From contig NZ_WTYA01000006.1 in assembly GCF_009828025.1 (NCBI RefSeq), forward strand, positions 62,001 to 126,000: DNA of 64,000 nucleotides, read 5' to 3'. Below the pieces are notes generated by a model, which made no database searches, was not told the origin of the DNA, and saw only the letters and a program-made list of their open reading frames with translations. Made by a program: the position numbers and the translations under genes. Below, piece after piece: positions 16,312 through 25,134 of the stretch (position 1 is the stretch's first letter; each line of letters starts with the position of its first letter). The DNA is from Qipengyuania algicida (GTDB lineage Bacteria > Pseudomonadota > Alphaproteobacteria > Sphingomonadales > Sphingomonadaceae).

Positions 16312-17534
16312 CGCAGGAACAGGCTGGTCAGCTCGACATGCGTCGACCAGCGGAATTGGCCCACGGGCCGCAATTTCTCAAGCCGGAACCCTGCGTCCAC
16401 CAGCACCTTGGCGTCACGCGCCCAGCTTGACGGGTTGCAGCTGATATAGGCCACACGGTCGAGGGTGCTGTCGGCAATGGCTGCGATCTGCTCGCGCGCA
16501 CCAGCACGCGGGGGATCGAGCAGGACCGCACCGAAGCGATTCAACTCTTCCGGCTGGAGCGGATTGCGAAACAGATCGCGGTGCAGCGAGTGGACCTGCT
16601 TCGCTTGCGTGGCAGCCGCCACCTTGCAGGCGAGATGCGCATCGCGCCCAGCCTCAACTGCAAGAACCCGGTTCGATTGAGACAAGCCGAAAGCAAATGT
16701 ACCCAGACCGGCAAACAGGTCGGCGACCACTTCGGCTGATCGGCAGAAGTCCTGCGCGTCGTGCAACAGCACTGCCTCCCCATCCGGCGTCGGCTGGAGG
16801 AAAGCTCCGGCGGGAAGCGGCGTCGCCACACCTGCCAAGGTCACCGTGACGGGCTGTGGTTCCCACAGAGTTTCCGGCCCATATCCTTGATCGACTCCGA
16901 TCCGGGCAAGACCATGATCGCGCGCAAAATCGAGGAATGCCTCGGTCGGTCCCAGCCCATCGATCGCCATATTTTTCAAGGCGCAATCAATGCCCTGATC
17001 CGTCATCGTCAGAGCGATGTCGATGGGGTTCTTGCCGCCCCATTGCGCGAGCAAGGCGCGCAGCGGAGCAACGAGCGCGAAAAGGTCGCGATGGAGAATA
17101 TGACATTCGGCCAGATCCACGATTCGGTGGGAACTCGCCGCGCGGAAACCAAGCACAGCTCCCTGAGCGGTCTTCAAACCATGCAGGGTCGCACGCCGCC
17201 TGCTGTTCGGCGGGGAAAGATGCGTCTCAAGCAGCTCTCCGACTGTGACGCCCTGCCCTTCGGCCGCGTGCACGACGCGCTCGGTGACGAACTGGCGTAG
17301 CGAAGCTTCATCGGCGTGCTGCAATTGGCATCCGCCGCACTCGGAAAAGTGGCGGCACGGCGGGGCGACGTGATGCGGGCCGGGTTGCAACTCGCCATTG
17401 TCGAGCAAGACGTCGCCGGGGGCGGCACGCGCAACATGGCGACCATCCGCCGTGACGCCATCGCCCTTGGCAGCGATGCGTTCGATCACTCCGGACGCCC
17501 TCACAGGAAATGCGCCAGCGCGCGGTTGACGCAT
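16308..17534 (-). CDS. class I SAM-dependent 23S rRNA (uracil-C5) methyltransferase, RlmD/RumA type
   Basis: A 408-residue RNA m5U methyltransferase of the TrmA/RlmCD family. An N-terminal TRAM-like region is followed by the iron-sulfur cysteines C60, C66 and C69 (PPCRHFSECGGCQLQH) and a fourth in AECHILH. The SAM-binding VVADLFAGLGTFAFGL, the LLDPPRAGA motif and catalytic Cys in YISCNPSSWARD complete the set. Open frame extends to 17738, but ATG 17534 fits the family start and overlaps the nnr stop by 34 bases. It probably methylates a uridine in 23S rRNA; the exact position cannot be told from sequence. Confidence 0.88.
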   Translation of the reverse strand: MRQPRAGAFPVRASGVIERIAAKGDGVTADGRHVARAAPGDVLLDNGELQPGPHHVAPPCRHFSECGGCQLQHADEASLRQFVTERVVHAAEGQGVTVGELLETHLSPPNSRRRATLHGLKTAQGAVLGFRAASSHRIVDLAECHILHRDLFALVAPLRALLAQWGGKNPIDIALTMTDQGIDCALKNMAIDGLGPTEAFLDFARDHGLARIGVDQGYGPETLWEPQPVTVTLAGVATPLPAGAFLQPTPDGEAVLLHDAQDFCRSAEVVADLFAGLGTFAFGLSQSNRVLAVEAGRDAHLACKVAAATQAKQVHSLHRDLFRNPLQPEELNRFGAVLLDPPRAGAREQIAAIADSTLDRVAYISCNPSSWARDAKVLVDAGFRLEKLRPVGQFRWSTHVELTSLFLR

Positions 17535-18889
17535 GACGCCAGTCGACTGGCCGTGAACGACGGACCCGCCAGCGCAGCGGCATAGGAGTGAAGCCAAACG
17601 CCCTCCTCTGCCGCACGCGCGGGATCGCCATGTCCGGCAAGGCGCGAGGCGATGATGCCCGCCAACACGTCGCCGCTGCCAGCGACCGACAGCCAGCTCG
17701 ACCCGCGCGGGAAGAACGTCAGCCGCCCGTCTGCGCATGCCAGTACCGTGTCAGGCCCCTTGGCGAGGATAGCCGTGCCGATGGCGTCACGCAGTCCCGT
17801 TGCCTGTTCGACCTTGCCTTCCGCCGTGACGTCGAATGCCTTGCACAGCGCTGCCAGTTCGCCTTCATGCGGCGTCAGGCAAATACGGGACGCATCGACG
17901 CCTTCGAACATGTCAGCGTCGAGCAGGTGCAACGCATCGGCGTCGATCACGGCGCAAGCCCTGGCGTCGAGCACCGTGGCAAGCCGCTCGCGCGCCGCAT
18001 CGTCACGCCCGAGGCCGGGTCCGACGAGCATCGCCCCGATGCGCTCGTCCGACAAAGCCTCGCCAAGCGCGCTCGTCGACACCACCAGATCGGGTGGAGA
18101 GCAGGTCGGCGAAGAGTCGCTGAGCAACTTCACATAACCCGCTCCAGCGCGCATCGCGGCCTCGCACGCAAGCAGAGGAGCGCCCGGCATTGCTCCTGCA
18201 ACCACGGCGAGCAGGCCGCGCCTGTACTTGTGGCTGTCAGGTGCGGGCGCTGACAGCAGAGGTCGGTCCGAAAGAGTGACGTCATCATGGTCAAGCGCCA
18301 GTCCGATATCGACGAGCCGCTTTTCGCCCATCGCCGCACAGCCGGGCATCAACCAATGCGCGCGTTTCCAAGCGCCGAGCGCCAGAGTCAGGTCGCATTG
18401 ATAGGGCGCAGCCAGCCATTCGCCGCTGTCGCTCATCACACCACTCGGCACGTCTATTGCGATCTTGAATGAGGAAGACTTGCCAAACTGCTCTAATAAT
18501 TCTGCAAATTGACCTTCGACTTTTCGAGAAAGCCCATATCCGAACAGGCAATCGACCAGAATTGGGTCGGTAAGCGTGGCAGCAACGTCGACAGGTCCGG
18601 CGTAGCTGGCGCGCGCCTTAGAAGCGGTCTCGGTGGTGGGATCGACCGGGGCAACCACCCTGACAGCAAGCCCGCTCTTACGCAGCGTCTCGGCGATCAC
18701 ATATCCATCGCCGCCGTTGTTACCGGGGCCGCACAGGACCGTCACCGCCCTGCCTCCAGCGACGCGTGCAACCCATTGCGCCGCGCCCTCGCCCGCGCGC
18801 TCCATCAACTCCCATTCGCTGACGCCAGAGGCCATCGCGGACTGTTCGGCGGCGCGCATCTGCGCGACGGTCAATACCGCCGTGCTCAT
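17501..18889 (-). CDS. nnr: bifunctional NAD(P)H-hydrate epimerase / ADP-dependent NAD(P)H-hydrate dehydratase
   Basis: A 462-residue metabolite-repair enzyme. The N-terminal YjeF_N epimerase domain shows MRAAEQSAMASGVSEWELM and CGPGNNGGDGYVIAETL, and interconverts R and S hydrates. The C-terminal ribokinase-like dehydratase domain shows VVAGAMPGAPLLACEAAMRAGAGYVKL, GPGLGRDDAARE, LTPHEGELAAL and GSGDVLAGIIASRLAG. Together they rescue hydrated NAD(P)H. The length fits the fused form. It overlaps the methyltransferase downstream and lies 12 bases after ilvD, so these genes probably form one transcript. Confidence 0.93.
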   Translation of the reverse strand: MSTAVLTVAQMRAAEQSAMASGVSEWELMERAGEGAAQWVARVAGGRAVTVLCGPGNNGGDGYVIAETLRKSGLAVRVVAPVDPTTETASKARASYAGPVDVAATLTDPILVDCLFGYGLSRKVEGQFAELLEQFGKSSSFKIAIDVPSGVMSDSGEWLAAPYQCDLTLALGAWKRAHWLMPGCAAMGEKRLVDIGLALDHDDVTLSDRPLLSAPAPDSHKYRRGLLAVVAGAMPGAPLLACEAAMRAGAGYVKLLSDSSPTCSPPDLVVSTSALGEALSDERIGAMLVGPGLGRDDAARERLATVLDARACAVIDADALHLLDADMFEGVDASRICLTPHEGELAALCKAFDVTAEGKVEQATGLRDAIGTAILAKGPDTVLACADGRLTFFPRGSSWLSVAGSGDVLAGIIASRLAGHGDPARAAEEGVWLHSYAAALAGPSFTASRLASCVNRALAHFL

Positions 18890-18901
18890 GCCGGAACGCC
18901 C

Positions 18902-20623
18902 TCAGATATCGGCGAAGATATGCGTTTCCTTGGCCGCGCCCGGATGGGTAACCGCACCCTTGGAGGCAGGGCCGACATTCTGCGAGAAACGCCACAAGGC
19001 TCCGGACTGATAGTCATTCTGGCGCGGCTGCCACGCCTTGCGTCTTTCGTCCAGCACCGAAGGGGCGACATCGAGGTCAATCGTGCCCTGCTCGGCATCG
19101 ATCACGATCATGTCGCCATCCTCGATCAACGCAATCGGCCCGCCATCGGCCGCTTCCGGCCCTACGTGACCGATGCAGAAACCTCGCGTGCCGCCCGAGA
19201 AACGCCCGTCGGTGATCAGCGCGACCTTTTCGCCCATGCCCTGCCCATAGAGCGCGGCGGTTGTGGCGAGCATTTCGCGCATTCCCGGGCCGCCCTTCGG
19301 CCCTTCGTAGCGGATCACGATCACGCAGCCTTCGGCGATGTTGCGCTCCTCGACCGCACGGAACGCGTCTTCCTCGCATTCAAACACGCGCGCCGGGCCG
19401 GAGAACGTCAATCGCTGCATCCCGGCGACCTTCACGATCGCGCCATCGGGGGCCAGCGTACCTTTCAGGCCCACCACTCCCCCGGTCGGGGTAATCGGCT
19501 TGGAAACATCGTAGAACACCTTCTGGTCGGGGTTCCAGGTGATCTCCTCGATATTCTCGCCCAGCGTCTTGCCGGTTACAGTCATCGGATTGGGATCGAG
19601 AAAGCCACCATCGAGCAGCGTCTTCATCCCCATGTAAACACCGCCCGCCTCGTGCATATCCTTGGCAACATAGCGCCCGCCGGGCTTCAGATCGGCGATA
19701 TAAGGCGTCGACTTGAAGATCTCGGCAACATCGAACAGGTCGAACGCGATCCCCGCTTCATTGGCCATCGCGGGCAGATGGAGCGCGCCATTGGTCGATC
19801 CCCCGGTCGCCGCGACGACGCGCGCGGCATTTTCGAAAGCTGCCCGGGTGCAAATATCGCGCGGGCGGATGTTCTTCTCCAGCAGGGTCATCACCTGCCG
19901 TCCGGCAGCAAGCGCGATCTCCTCACGCGATTTGTAAGGAGCTGGTGCCATATTGCTGTTTGGAAGCGATAATCCGATTGCCTCGCCAACGCATGCCATG
20001 GTGTTGGCTGTAAACTGACCACCGCAAGCGCCATGGCCCGGACAGGCAACCTTCTCCAGCGCAGTCAATTCTGTGAGGGGGCAATTGCCTGCTGCATACT
20101 GCCCCACCGCCTCGAATACGTCGACCACTGTCACGTCTTCATCGTGGAACCGCCCGGGCAGGATCGAGCCGCCGTAGACAAAGATGCTCGGCACATTGAG
20201 GCGCAACATCGACATCATCATGCCCGGCAAGCTCTTGTCGCATCCTGCAAAGCCGACCAGTGCATCATAGCAGTGCCCACGCACCGACAGCTCGACCGAA
20301 TCCGCAATCACCTCGCGGCTGACGAGCGAGCTTTTCATTCCCTGATGCCCCATGGCGATGCCATCGGTCACGGTGATCGTGTTGAAGCGGCGCGGCATAC
20401 CGCCACTCTCCGTCACACCCGTCCGGCAAATGTCCGCCTGCGCGTTCAGTGTCGTGTTGCATGGGGCACTGTCATTGCCCGCGCTGGCGATCCCGACGAA
20501 GGGGCGCGCGATTTCTTCCTCGGTCAGCCCCATGGCGTAATAGTACGACCGGTGGGGTGCCTTTTCGGGGCCGACTGAAACGTGACGGCTGGGCAGGCGC
20601 GATTTATCGAAAGTCTTGGTCAT
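18902..20623 (-). CDS. ilvD: dihydroxy-acid dehydratase
   Basis: A 573-residue iron-sulfur enzyme converting 2,3-dihydroxy-3-methylbutanoate or -pentanoate to the 2-oxo acids of valine, leucine and isoleucine synthesis. IlvD/Edd signatures are clear: [32 protein letters not shown] and the C-terminal [35 protein letters not shown] at the N-terminus separates it from 6-phosphogluconate dehydratase. The leucine gene leuA is about 18 kb away in this window, so the branched-chain pathway is not clustered. Confidence 0.96.
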   Translation of the reverse strand: MTKTFDKSRLPSRHVSVGPEKAPHRSYYYAMGLTEEEIARPFVGIASAGNDSAPCNTTLNAQADICRTGVTESGGMPRRFNTITVTDGIAMGHQGMKSSLVSREVIADSVELSVRGHCYDALVGFAGCDKSLPGMMMSMLRLNVPSIFVYGGSILPGRFHDEDVTVVDVFEAVGQYAAGNCPLTELTALEKVACPGHGACGGQFTANTMACVGEAIGLSLPNSNMAPAPYKSREEIALAAGRQVMTLLEKNIRPRDICTRAAFENAARVVAATGGSTNGALHLPAMANEAGIAFDLFDVAEIFKSTPYIADLKPGGRYVAKDMHEAGGVYMGMKTLLDGGFLDPNPMTVTGKTLGENIEEITWNPDQKVFYDVSKPITPTGGVVGLKGTLAPDGAIVKVAGMQRLTFSGPARVFECEEDAFRAVEERNIAEGCVIVIRYEGPKGGPGMREMLATTAALYGQGMGEKVALITDGRFSGGTRGFCIGHVGPEAADGGPIALIEDGDMIVIDAEQGTIDLDVAPSVLDERRKAWQPRQNDYQSGALWRFSQNVGPASKGAVTHPGAAKETHIFADI

Positions 20624-20697
20624 TGGGGGCTTCTCCGTATCCGAAGCCCATTGCGCGCACGCGGTTTTGTTTCAACCCTTATCCGCAAAAGGAAATA

Positions 20698-21432
20698 TTA
20701 TTTTCCTTCAAGCGCGAGCAACACGCGCCCGGCAACATCAGCGATCATCGAGGCCCAACGCGCCTGCCCCGCTTCGTTGACGATGAGATCTTGCCGCACT
20801 TCAATGGTGCAGTAAGGTATGCCAGCCGCCTCGGCGTGGCGATCCATGGTGGCATTGAGTTCCTTGCCCGAATAGGGTTGGTTGTCGCCGACGTTCACTC
20901 CCTGCTCGCCGAACAGGCGGATGGCGTGGCGCGCAGCGCTATCGTCCTGATTGTAGAGCAGACCCACTTCCCACGGACGCTCCTCGTCGCTCGTGGCAAG
21001 GCTTGGGGTAAAGCTGTGCAGGGCGAGAATGAGACCCGGTTGGGTTTCCTTCAGGAATTCAGCAAACGCAGCATGATAGGGGCGATGGAAGCGGTCGAGC
21101 CGCATCTCCAGATCCGCCCCGATATTACCGGGAATAAGGTGGCCATCGCTGGTTGTCGGCACGACTGCACGATCGTCCTCATTTCGGTGGAGGTCGCAGA
21201 CCAGGCGGCTGACGCAGGCGATGTGCGCAGGCATGTCGTGACGACGCGCGAGGCGTTCCGTCAGCCCCTCCACCCCGATATCGACTGCGATGTGCTCGTT
21301 CAGCAACGATGGATCGATGCCGAGCGGAATATCGTCGGGCACAGAGTTGGAAGCATGGTCGGCAACACACACGATGCCGCCGGGGCGGGCAAATTGGCGG
21401 GAGATCTGGCGAAAGACCACTTCCTCATTCAT
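20698..21432 (-). CDS. N-formylglutamate amidohydrolase family protein
   Basis: A 244-residue zinc hydrolase of the FGase family, which releases formate from N-formylglutamate, the last step of one histidine-degradation branch. Recognisable parts are GIVCVADHASNSVP near the start, SRLVCDLHRNED, FHRPYHAAFAEFL and LALHSFTP. ATG 21432 was chosen because it overlaps the ispE stop in ATGA (21429-21432), the normal sign of coupling; the frame stays open to 21459. No other hut gene is present, so the substrate may be a different formylated or acylated compound. Confidence 0.85.
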   Translation of the reverse strand: MNEEVVFRQISRQFARPGGIVCVADHASNSVPDDIPLGIDPSLLNEHIAVDIGVEGLTERLARRHDMPAHIACVSRLVCDLHRNEDDRAVVPTTSDGHLIPGNIGADLEMRLDRFHRPYHAAFAEFLKETQPGLILALHSFTPSLATSDEERPWEVGLLYNQDDSAARHAIRLFGEQGVNVGDNQPYSGKELNATMDRHAEAAGIPYCTIEVRQDLIVNEAGQARWASMIADVAGRVLLALEGK

Positions 21433-22241
21433 CGCAACGCTCCGCTCATCTGCCACCACCCTTTATATGTTTCCGCCAGCCGCTCAGCGGCGGCATCTCT
21501 CGCTTGTTCATCAGGGTATAAAGCAAAACATGTCGCCCCCGAACCGGACATACGCACGAGATCGGCCCCGGTTTCATCAAGTGCTGCCAGCACACCGGCA
21601 ATCGGCGGGCACAGGCTGATCGCGGGCGCTTCGAGATCATTGCGTCCGGTCATCGCAACAGCGCGCGCATCGCCTTCCGGGAGCGGTCCAAGGTCGCGCC
21701 CATCCCAATGCTTGAACACTGGCCCGGTGGCCAGCGGGACACGCGGGTTGACCAGCAGCACCGGCGTTCCGGCGAGGCTGTCGTCGGCGGGTTCCAGTTC
21801 GGTCCCGGTCCCGCGTCCGATGCACGTCCGGCTTTCGACGCAGGCGGGAACATCCGCACCCAGCTTTGCCGCCCGATCGCGCCAGTCCTCCGGCAGACCG
21901 TGGCGGTCGCTGATCATGCGGAAAATCGCCCCGGCATCGGCCGAACCGCCGCCCAGACCAGCCGCGACGGGAAGGTTCTTCTCGAGCGTGATGTCTAGCC
22001 CATCGGGATGCGGTAATGCGGCCAGCGCAAGCGCGACAAGATTGCCGAAAGGATCGTCGAGACCGCCCGCGAACTCACCCAGGACCGTCAGACCGTCGTG
22101 GTCCGCCACCCGCGCGGACAGAACATCGCCCGCGTCGACGAACGCGAACAGGGTCTCTAACTCGTGATACCCGTCATCACGCCGCTTGCGGACATGCAAC
22201 GCTAGGTTGATTTTGGCGAAGGCGGTTTCGGTTATCACCAC
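21429..22241 (-). CDS. ispE: 4-(cytidine 5'-diphospho)-2-C-methyl-D-erythritol kinase
   Basis: GHMP-family kinase of 270 residues in the non-mevalonate (MEP) isoprenoid pathway; it phosphorylates CDP-methylerythritol with ATP. Motif I is FAKINLALHVRKRRDDGYHE, the ATP-binding loop is LPVAAGLGGGSADAGAIFR and the late motif MSGSGATCFALY. Length is normal. It is first in a two-gene coupled unit with the N-formylglutamate amidohydrolase family gene. The AT-rich 22242-22399 region upstream carries the divergent promoters. Confidence 0.95.
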   Translation of the reverse strand: MVITETAFAKINLALHVRKRRDDGYHELETLFAFVDAGDVLSARVADHDGLTVLGEFAGGLDDPFGNLVALALAALPHPDGLDITLEKNLPVAAGLGGGSADAGAIFRMISDRHGLPEDWRDRAAKLGADVPACVESRTCIGRGTGTELEPADDSLAGTPVLLVNPRVPLATGPVFKHWDGRDLGPLPEGDARAVAMTGRNDLEAPAISLCPPIAGVLAALDETGADLVRMSGSGATCFALYPDEQARDAAAERLAETYKGWWQMSGALR

Positions 22242-22399
22242 TATTCCCTGAAGTTACAAATAGATGATTTTGGTTTTCGATCGGATTTGGGAAGACACCT
22301 CCAGTGAGGCTCGATTAATTTTTCGCGGCTGCAACATAATCGACAATCGATCGTTGTGAATGGTGCGGCGCGGTAGTGCTGCAAAACAGGACATTGACT

Positions 22400-22570
22400 G
22401 TGCAGACCTCAACTATAATCGGATATCTTTTCCTCGCCATGGCCGTGCTGATCCTCATCGGCACGTTTTACGCAGTTCGCAAATATGCTCCGAACCGAGT
22501 GTATGCCCGAAAAGTGCGGGACGACCGGATCAGGCAGCGCGCAGCCAGAGAGTCCCTGAAGTCGAGCTAG
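22400..22570 (+). CDS. small single-pass membrane protein
   Basis: A short protein of about 56 residues (64 if GTG 22376 is used). One predicted transmembrane helix (IIGYLFLAMAVLILIGTFYAV) is followed by a strongly basic tail (RKYAPNRVYARKVRDDRIRQR), so the C-terminus should be cytoplasmic. Both candidate starts are GTG. The one at 22400 has an AGGA about 8 bases upstream and is preferred. I recognise no family. Coding support comes from the hydrophobic/basic architecture and the position between two divergent promoters. Confidence 0.5.
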   Translation: MQTSTIIGYLFLAMAVLILIGTFYAVRKYAPNRVYARKVRDDRIRQRAARESLKSS

Positions 22571-22626
22571 AGCCGGCCGGCTAGGTAGGCCGCAACAGAC
22601 GTGAGTTGCAGCCTACCCGCGCCCAA

Positions 22627-24276
22627 TCACATATTCGGATAGTTGGGTCCACCGCCGCCCTCAGGCGTGGTCCATTCGATATTCTGGTTGGGATCCTTGA
22701 TGTCGCAGGTCTTGCAGTGGACGCAGTTCTGCGAGTTGATCTGGAACTTCATCTCGCCGGTATCCTCGTCCTTGAGCCACTCGTAGACACCCGCCGGGCA
22801 ATAACGCTGCGAGGGGCCGGCATAGACCTCGTACTCGCTGGTATATTGCAGCTCGGGATCTTTCAGCTTCAGGTGACAAGGCTGATCTTCGGCGTGGTTG
22901 GTGAAGCTGAAGGCCACATTGGTGAGCCGGTCGAAGCTCAACACGCCGTCGGGCTTGGGATAGTCGATCGGCTTGTAGAGGTCCGCGCGTTGCAGCGCCT
23001 CGTAATCGCGGTGATGCTTCATCGAAATCGGCAGGCCGATCTTGAGATAGCGCATCCACATGTCGATCCCGGCGAGGATGGTGCCGAAATCGGCGCCATA
23101 TTTGGCCACAGCCGGTTCGGCATTCTGAACCTGCTTCAACTCCTTGGCGACCCAGCTTGCGCGCAGCGACGTGTCGTAATCGGCCAGTTCGGTCTTTTCC
23201 TTGCCGTCGCCGATTGCCGCCGCCGCTGCTTCGGCCGCCAGCATACCGCTCTTCATCGCAGTGTGGCTGCCCTTGATCCGCGGGACGTTGACGAAACCTG
23301 CCGCGCAGCCGATCAGCGCGCCGCCCGGGAAGGCGAGCTGGGGTACGGATTGCCAACCACCCTCGTTGATCGCGCGTGCGCCATAGGCCACGCGCTTGCC
23401 GCCTTCGAGGATCGCAGCGATTTCAGGGTGGTGCTTCCAGCGCTGGAATTCCTGATAGGGCCGCACATAGGGGTTCTTGTAGTCGAGCGCGGTCACGAAG
23501 CCGAGCGCGACCTGATTGTTCGCCTGGTGGTAAAGGAAGCCCCCGCCCCAGGTGTCGCTTTCCGATAGCGGCCAGCCCTGTGTGTGGATCACTCTGCCCG
23601 GCACATGCTTTGCGGGATCGATGTCCCACAATTCCTTGATCCCGAGTCCATAGACCTGCGGCTGGCAATCGGCCTCCAGATCGAACTTGGCCTTCATCTG
23701 CTTGGTCAGGTTGCCGCGCGCACCCTCGGCGAAGAAAGTGTACTTCGCGAGGATTTCCATGCCCGGCTGGTAATCGGGCTTGTGGCTGCCATCGGCGGCA
23801 ATGCCCATATCCTGCGTCACCACGCCGGACACAGCGCCATTCTCGTCGAACAGCACCTCGGCAGCGGGGAAGCCGGGGAATACCATGACCCCCAGCCCTT
23901 CGGCCTGTTCGGCCAGCCAGCGGGTGAGATTGCCGAGCGAGCCGGTATAGCAGCCGTGGTTCGACATGAATGGCGGCAGGAAAAACTCGGGCATCGAGCC
24001 CTTGCCGGTCTTGGTCAGCGTCCAGTGCTGGTTGTCGGTCACCGGCACTTCGGCCATCGGGCAATTCTGTTCGCGCCACTCGGGCAGCAACTCGTCGAGT
24101 GCCTTGGGATCGACCACTGCGCCGGACAGGATATGCGCACCGATCTCGCTGCCCTTTTCGAGCACGATCACTTCCAGCGCGTCGTTCAATTGCTTCAGGC
24201 GGATTGCTGCTGCCAGCCCCGCCACTCCCCCGCCGACAATGACGACATCGCAGGGCATCGATTCGCGTTCGCTCAT
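22627..24276 (-). CDS. electron transfer flavoprotein-ubiquinone oxidoreductase
   Basis: A 549-residue inner-membrane-associated enzyme passing electrons from ETF (fatty acid and amino acid dehydrogenases) to ubiquinone. The FAD-binding GGGVAGLAAAIRLKQ is at the N-terminus. HILSGAVVDPKALDELLPEW, FFAEGARGNLTKQ and the quinone-region GCAAGFVNVPRIKGSHTAMKSG are characteristic. The C-terminal 4Fe-4S ferredoxin-like part contains CPAGVYEW and NCVHCKTCDIKDP. Length matches the family. The etfAB genes are not in the window. Confidence 0.95.
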   Translation of the reverse strand: MSERESMPCDVVIVGGGVAGLAAAIRLKQLNDALEVIVLEKGSEIGAHILSGAVVDPKALDELLPEWREQNCPMAEVPVTDNQHWTLTKTGKGSMPEFFLPPFMSNHGCYTGSLGNLTRWLAEQAEGLGVMVFPGFPAAEVLFDENGAVSGVVTQDMGIAADGSHKPDYQPGMEILAKYTFFAEGARGNLTKQMKAKFDLEADCQPQVYGLGIKELWDIDPAKHVPGRVIHTQGWPLSESDTWGGGFLYHQANNQVALGFVTALDYKNPYVRPYQEFQRWKHHPEIAAILEGGKRVAYGARAINEGGWQSVPQLAFPGGALIGCAAGFVNVPRIKGSHTAMKSGMLAAEAAAAAIGDGKEKTELADYDTSLRASWVAKELKQVQNAEPAVAKYGADFGTILAGIDMWMRYLKIGLPISMKHHRDYEALQRADLYKPIDYPKPDGVLSFDRLTNVAFSFTNHAEDQPCHLKLKDPELQYTSEYEVYAGPSQRYCPAGVYEWLKDEDTGEMKFQINSQNCVHCKTCDIKDPNQNIEWTTPEGGGGPNYPNM

Positions 24277-24360
24277 TTCCGTCTCATTTCGTCGTTTTTG
24301 TCTGTAGCAATGCCTTGATTGCGCAGGCGCGACAGGTCAAGACCTGTGGTGGGATCGATA

Positions 24361-25134
24361 ATGAGCGCACCAACCGCCTTGGACAGGGACAATCATGGGC
24401 TTGCCGCGGAATACGCGGCCGCTCTCGCGTGGTGGCGCGAGGCTGGTGTCGATCATGATTTCACCGACGAGCCGCAAGGCTGGTTGAGCGAAGAGGAACC
24501 GCCTGCGCCGGGGGTTCCCCCGCCCCGGACCGTTCCGCGCCAACCCGAAACCGACGCACTCGAACGCGCGCTTGCCCCTGCTCCGGCCCCTTCTATTGCT
24601 CCCTCGCGCGAGGCGTGGCCCGATACGCTGGAAGCTTTCGCGCAATTTTGGCTCCACGAACCGTCTATCGAGCCCGGTGCGCTGTCCGAACGCGTTGCGC
24701 CGCGCGGCGCTGCCGAAGCTCAGGTAATGGTGATCGTCGGTCAGCCCGAAGAGGGTGATCGCGAAGTCCTTCTGGCTGGCGCACAGGGTAAAATGCTTGC
24801 GGCAATCCTGCGCGCTATCGGCGTCGATGACAGCCAGAGCTACATTGCAAGCGCCCTGCCACGCATTACGCCGCTACCCGACTGGAGCATGCTGGCACAG
24901 GCGGGGTTGGGCGAGCTGACCCGCCATCACATCGGGCTGGTCGCGCCCGAGCGTGTGCTGGTCTTCGGGCGCAGCATGGCGCCGCTGTTCGGCGGTGAGG
25001 CAGGCCCGCAATTACTCGCTGTTAAGGATAATGAGATACCTCTCCTTATCGCACCCGCACTCGAAACGCTGGCCCGCTCGCCCGGGCAGCGGCAGAGATT
25101 CTGGACCCATTGGCTGAACTGGACGCGCCGATGA
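24361..25134 (+). CDS. uracil-DNA glycosylase-like protein, degenerate
   Basis: A 257-residue protein. The C-terminal half (from about residue 128) resembles the UDG fold: VMVIVGQPEEGD parallels the GEAPG motif I region, LLAGAQGKMLAAILRAIGVDD parallels the usual GxAGxLL segment, YIASALP the next strand, and VLVFGRSMAPLF the late strand. The N-terminal half is proline/alanine-rich and low in complexity, and the iron-sulfur cysteines of family 4 enzymes are absent, so activity is doubtful. ATG 24361 was chosen over an upstream in-frame start at 24319. Its TGA overlaps the ATG of the lytic transglycosylase. Confidence 0.6.
   Translation: MSAPTALDRDNHGLAAEYAAALAWWREAGVDHDFTDEPQGWLSEEEPPAPGVPPPRTVPRQPETDALERALAPAPAPSIAPSREAWPDTLEAFAQFWLHEPSIEPGALSERVAPRGAAEAQVMVIVGQPEEGDREVLLAGAQGKMLAAILRAIGVDDSQSYIASALPRITPLPDWSMLAQAGLGELTRHHIGLVAPERVLVFGRSMAPLFGGEAGPQLLAVKDNEIPLLIAPALETLARSPGQRQRFWTHWLNWTRR

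Noticed and set aside
18509..19972. Plus-strand open frame of about 487 codons
   Set aside because: Antisense to ilvD and the start of nnr; no motif, and it would need two well-supported genes to be wrong.
20449..22167. Plus-strand open frame of about 572 codons
   Set aside because: Antisense to ilvD, the FGase-family gene and ispE, whose starts and stops are coupled and well supported.
22606..23568. Plus-strand open frame of about 320 codons
   Set aside because: Antisense to the iron-sulfur end of ETF-QO; composition-driven shadow.
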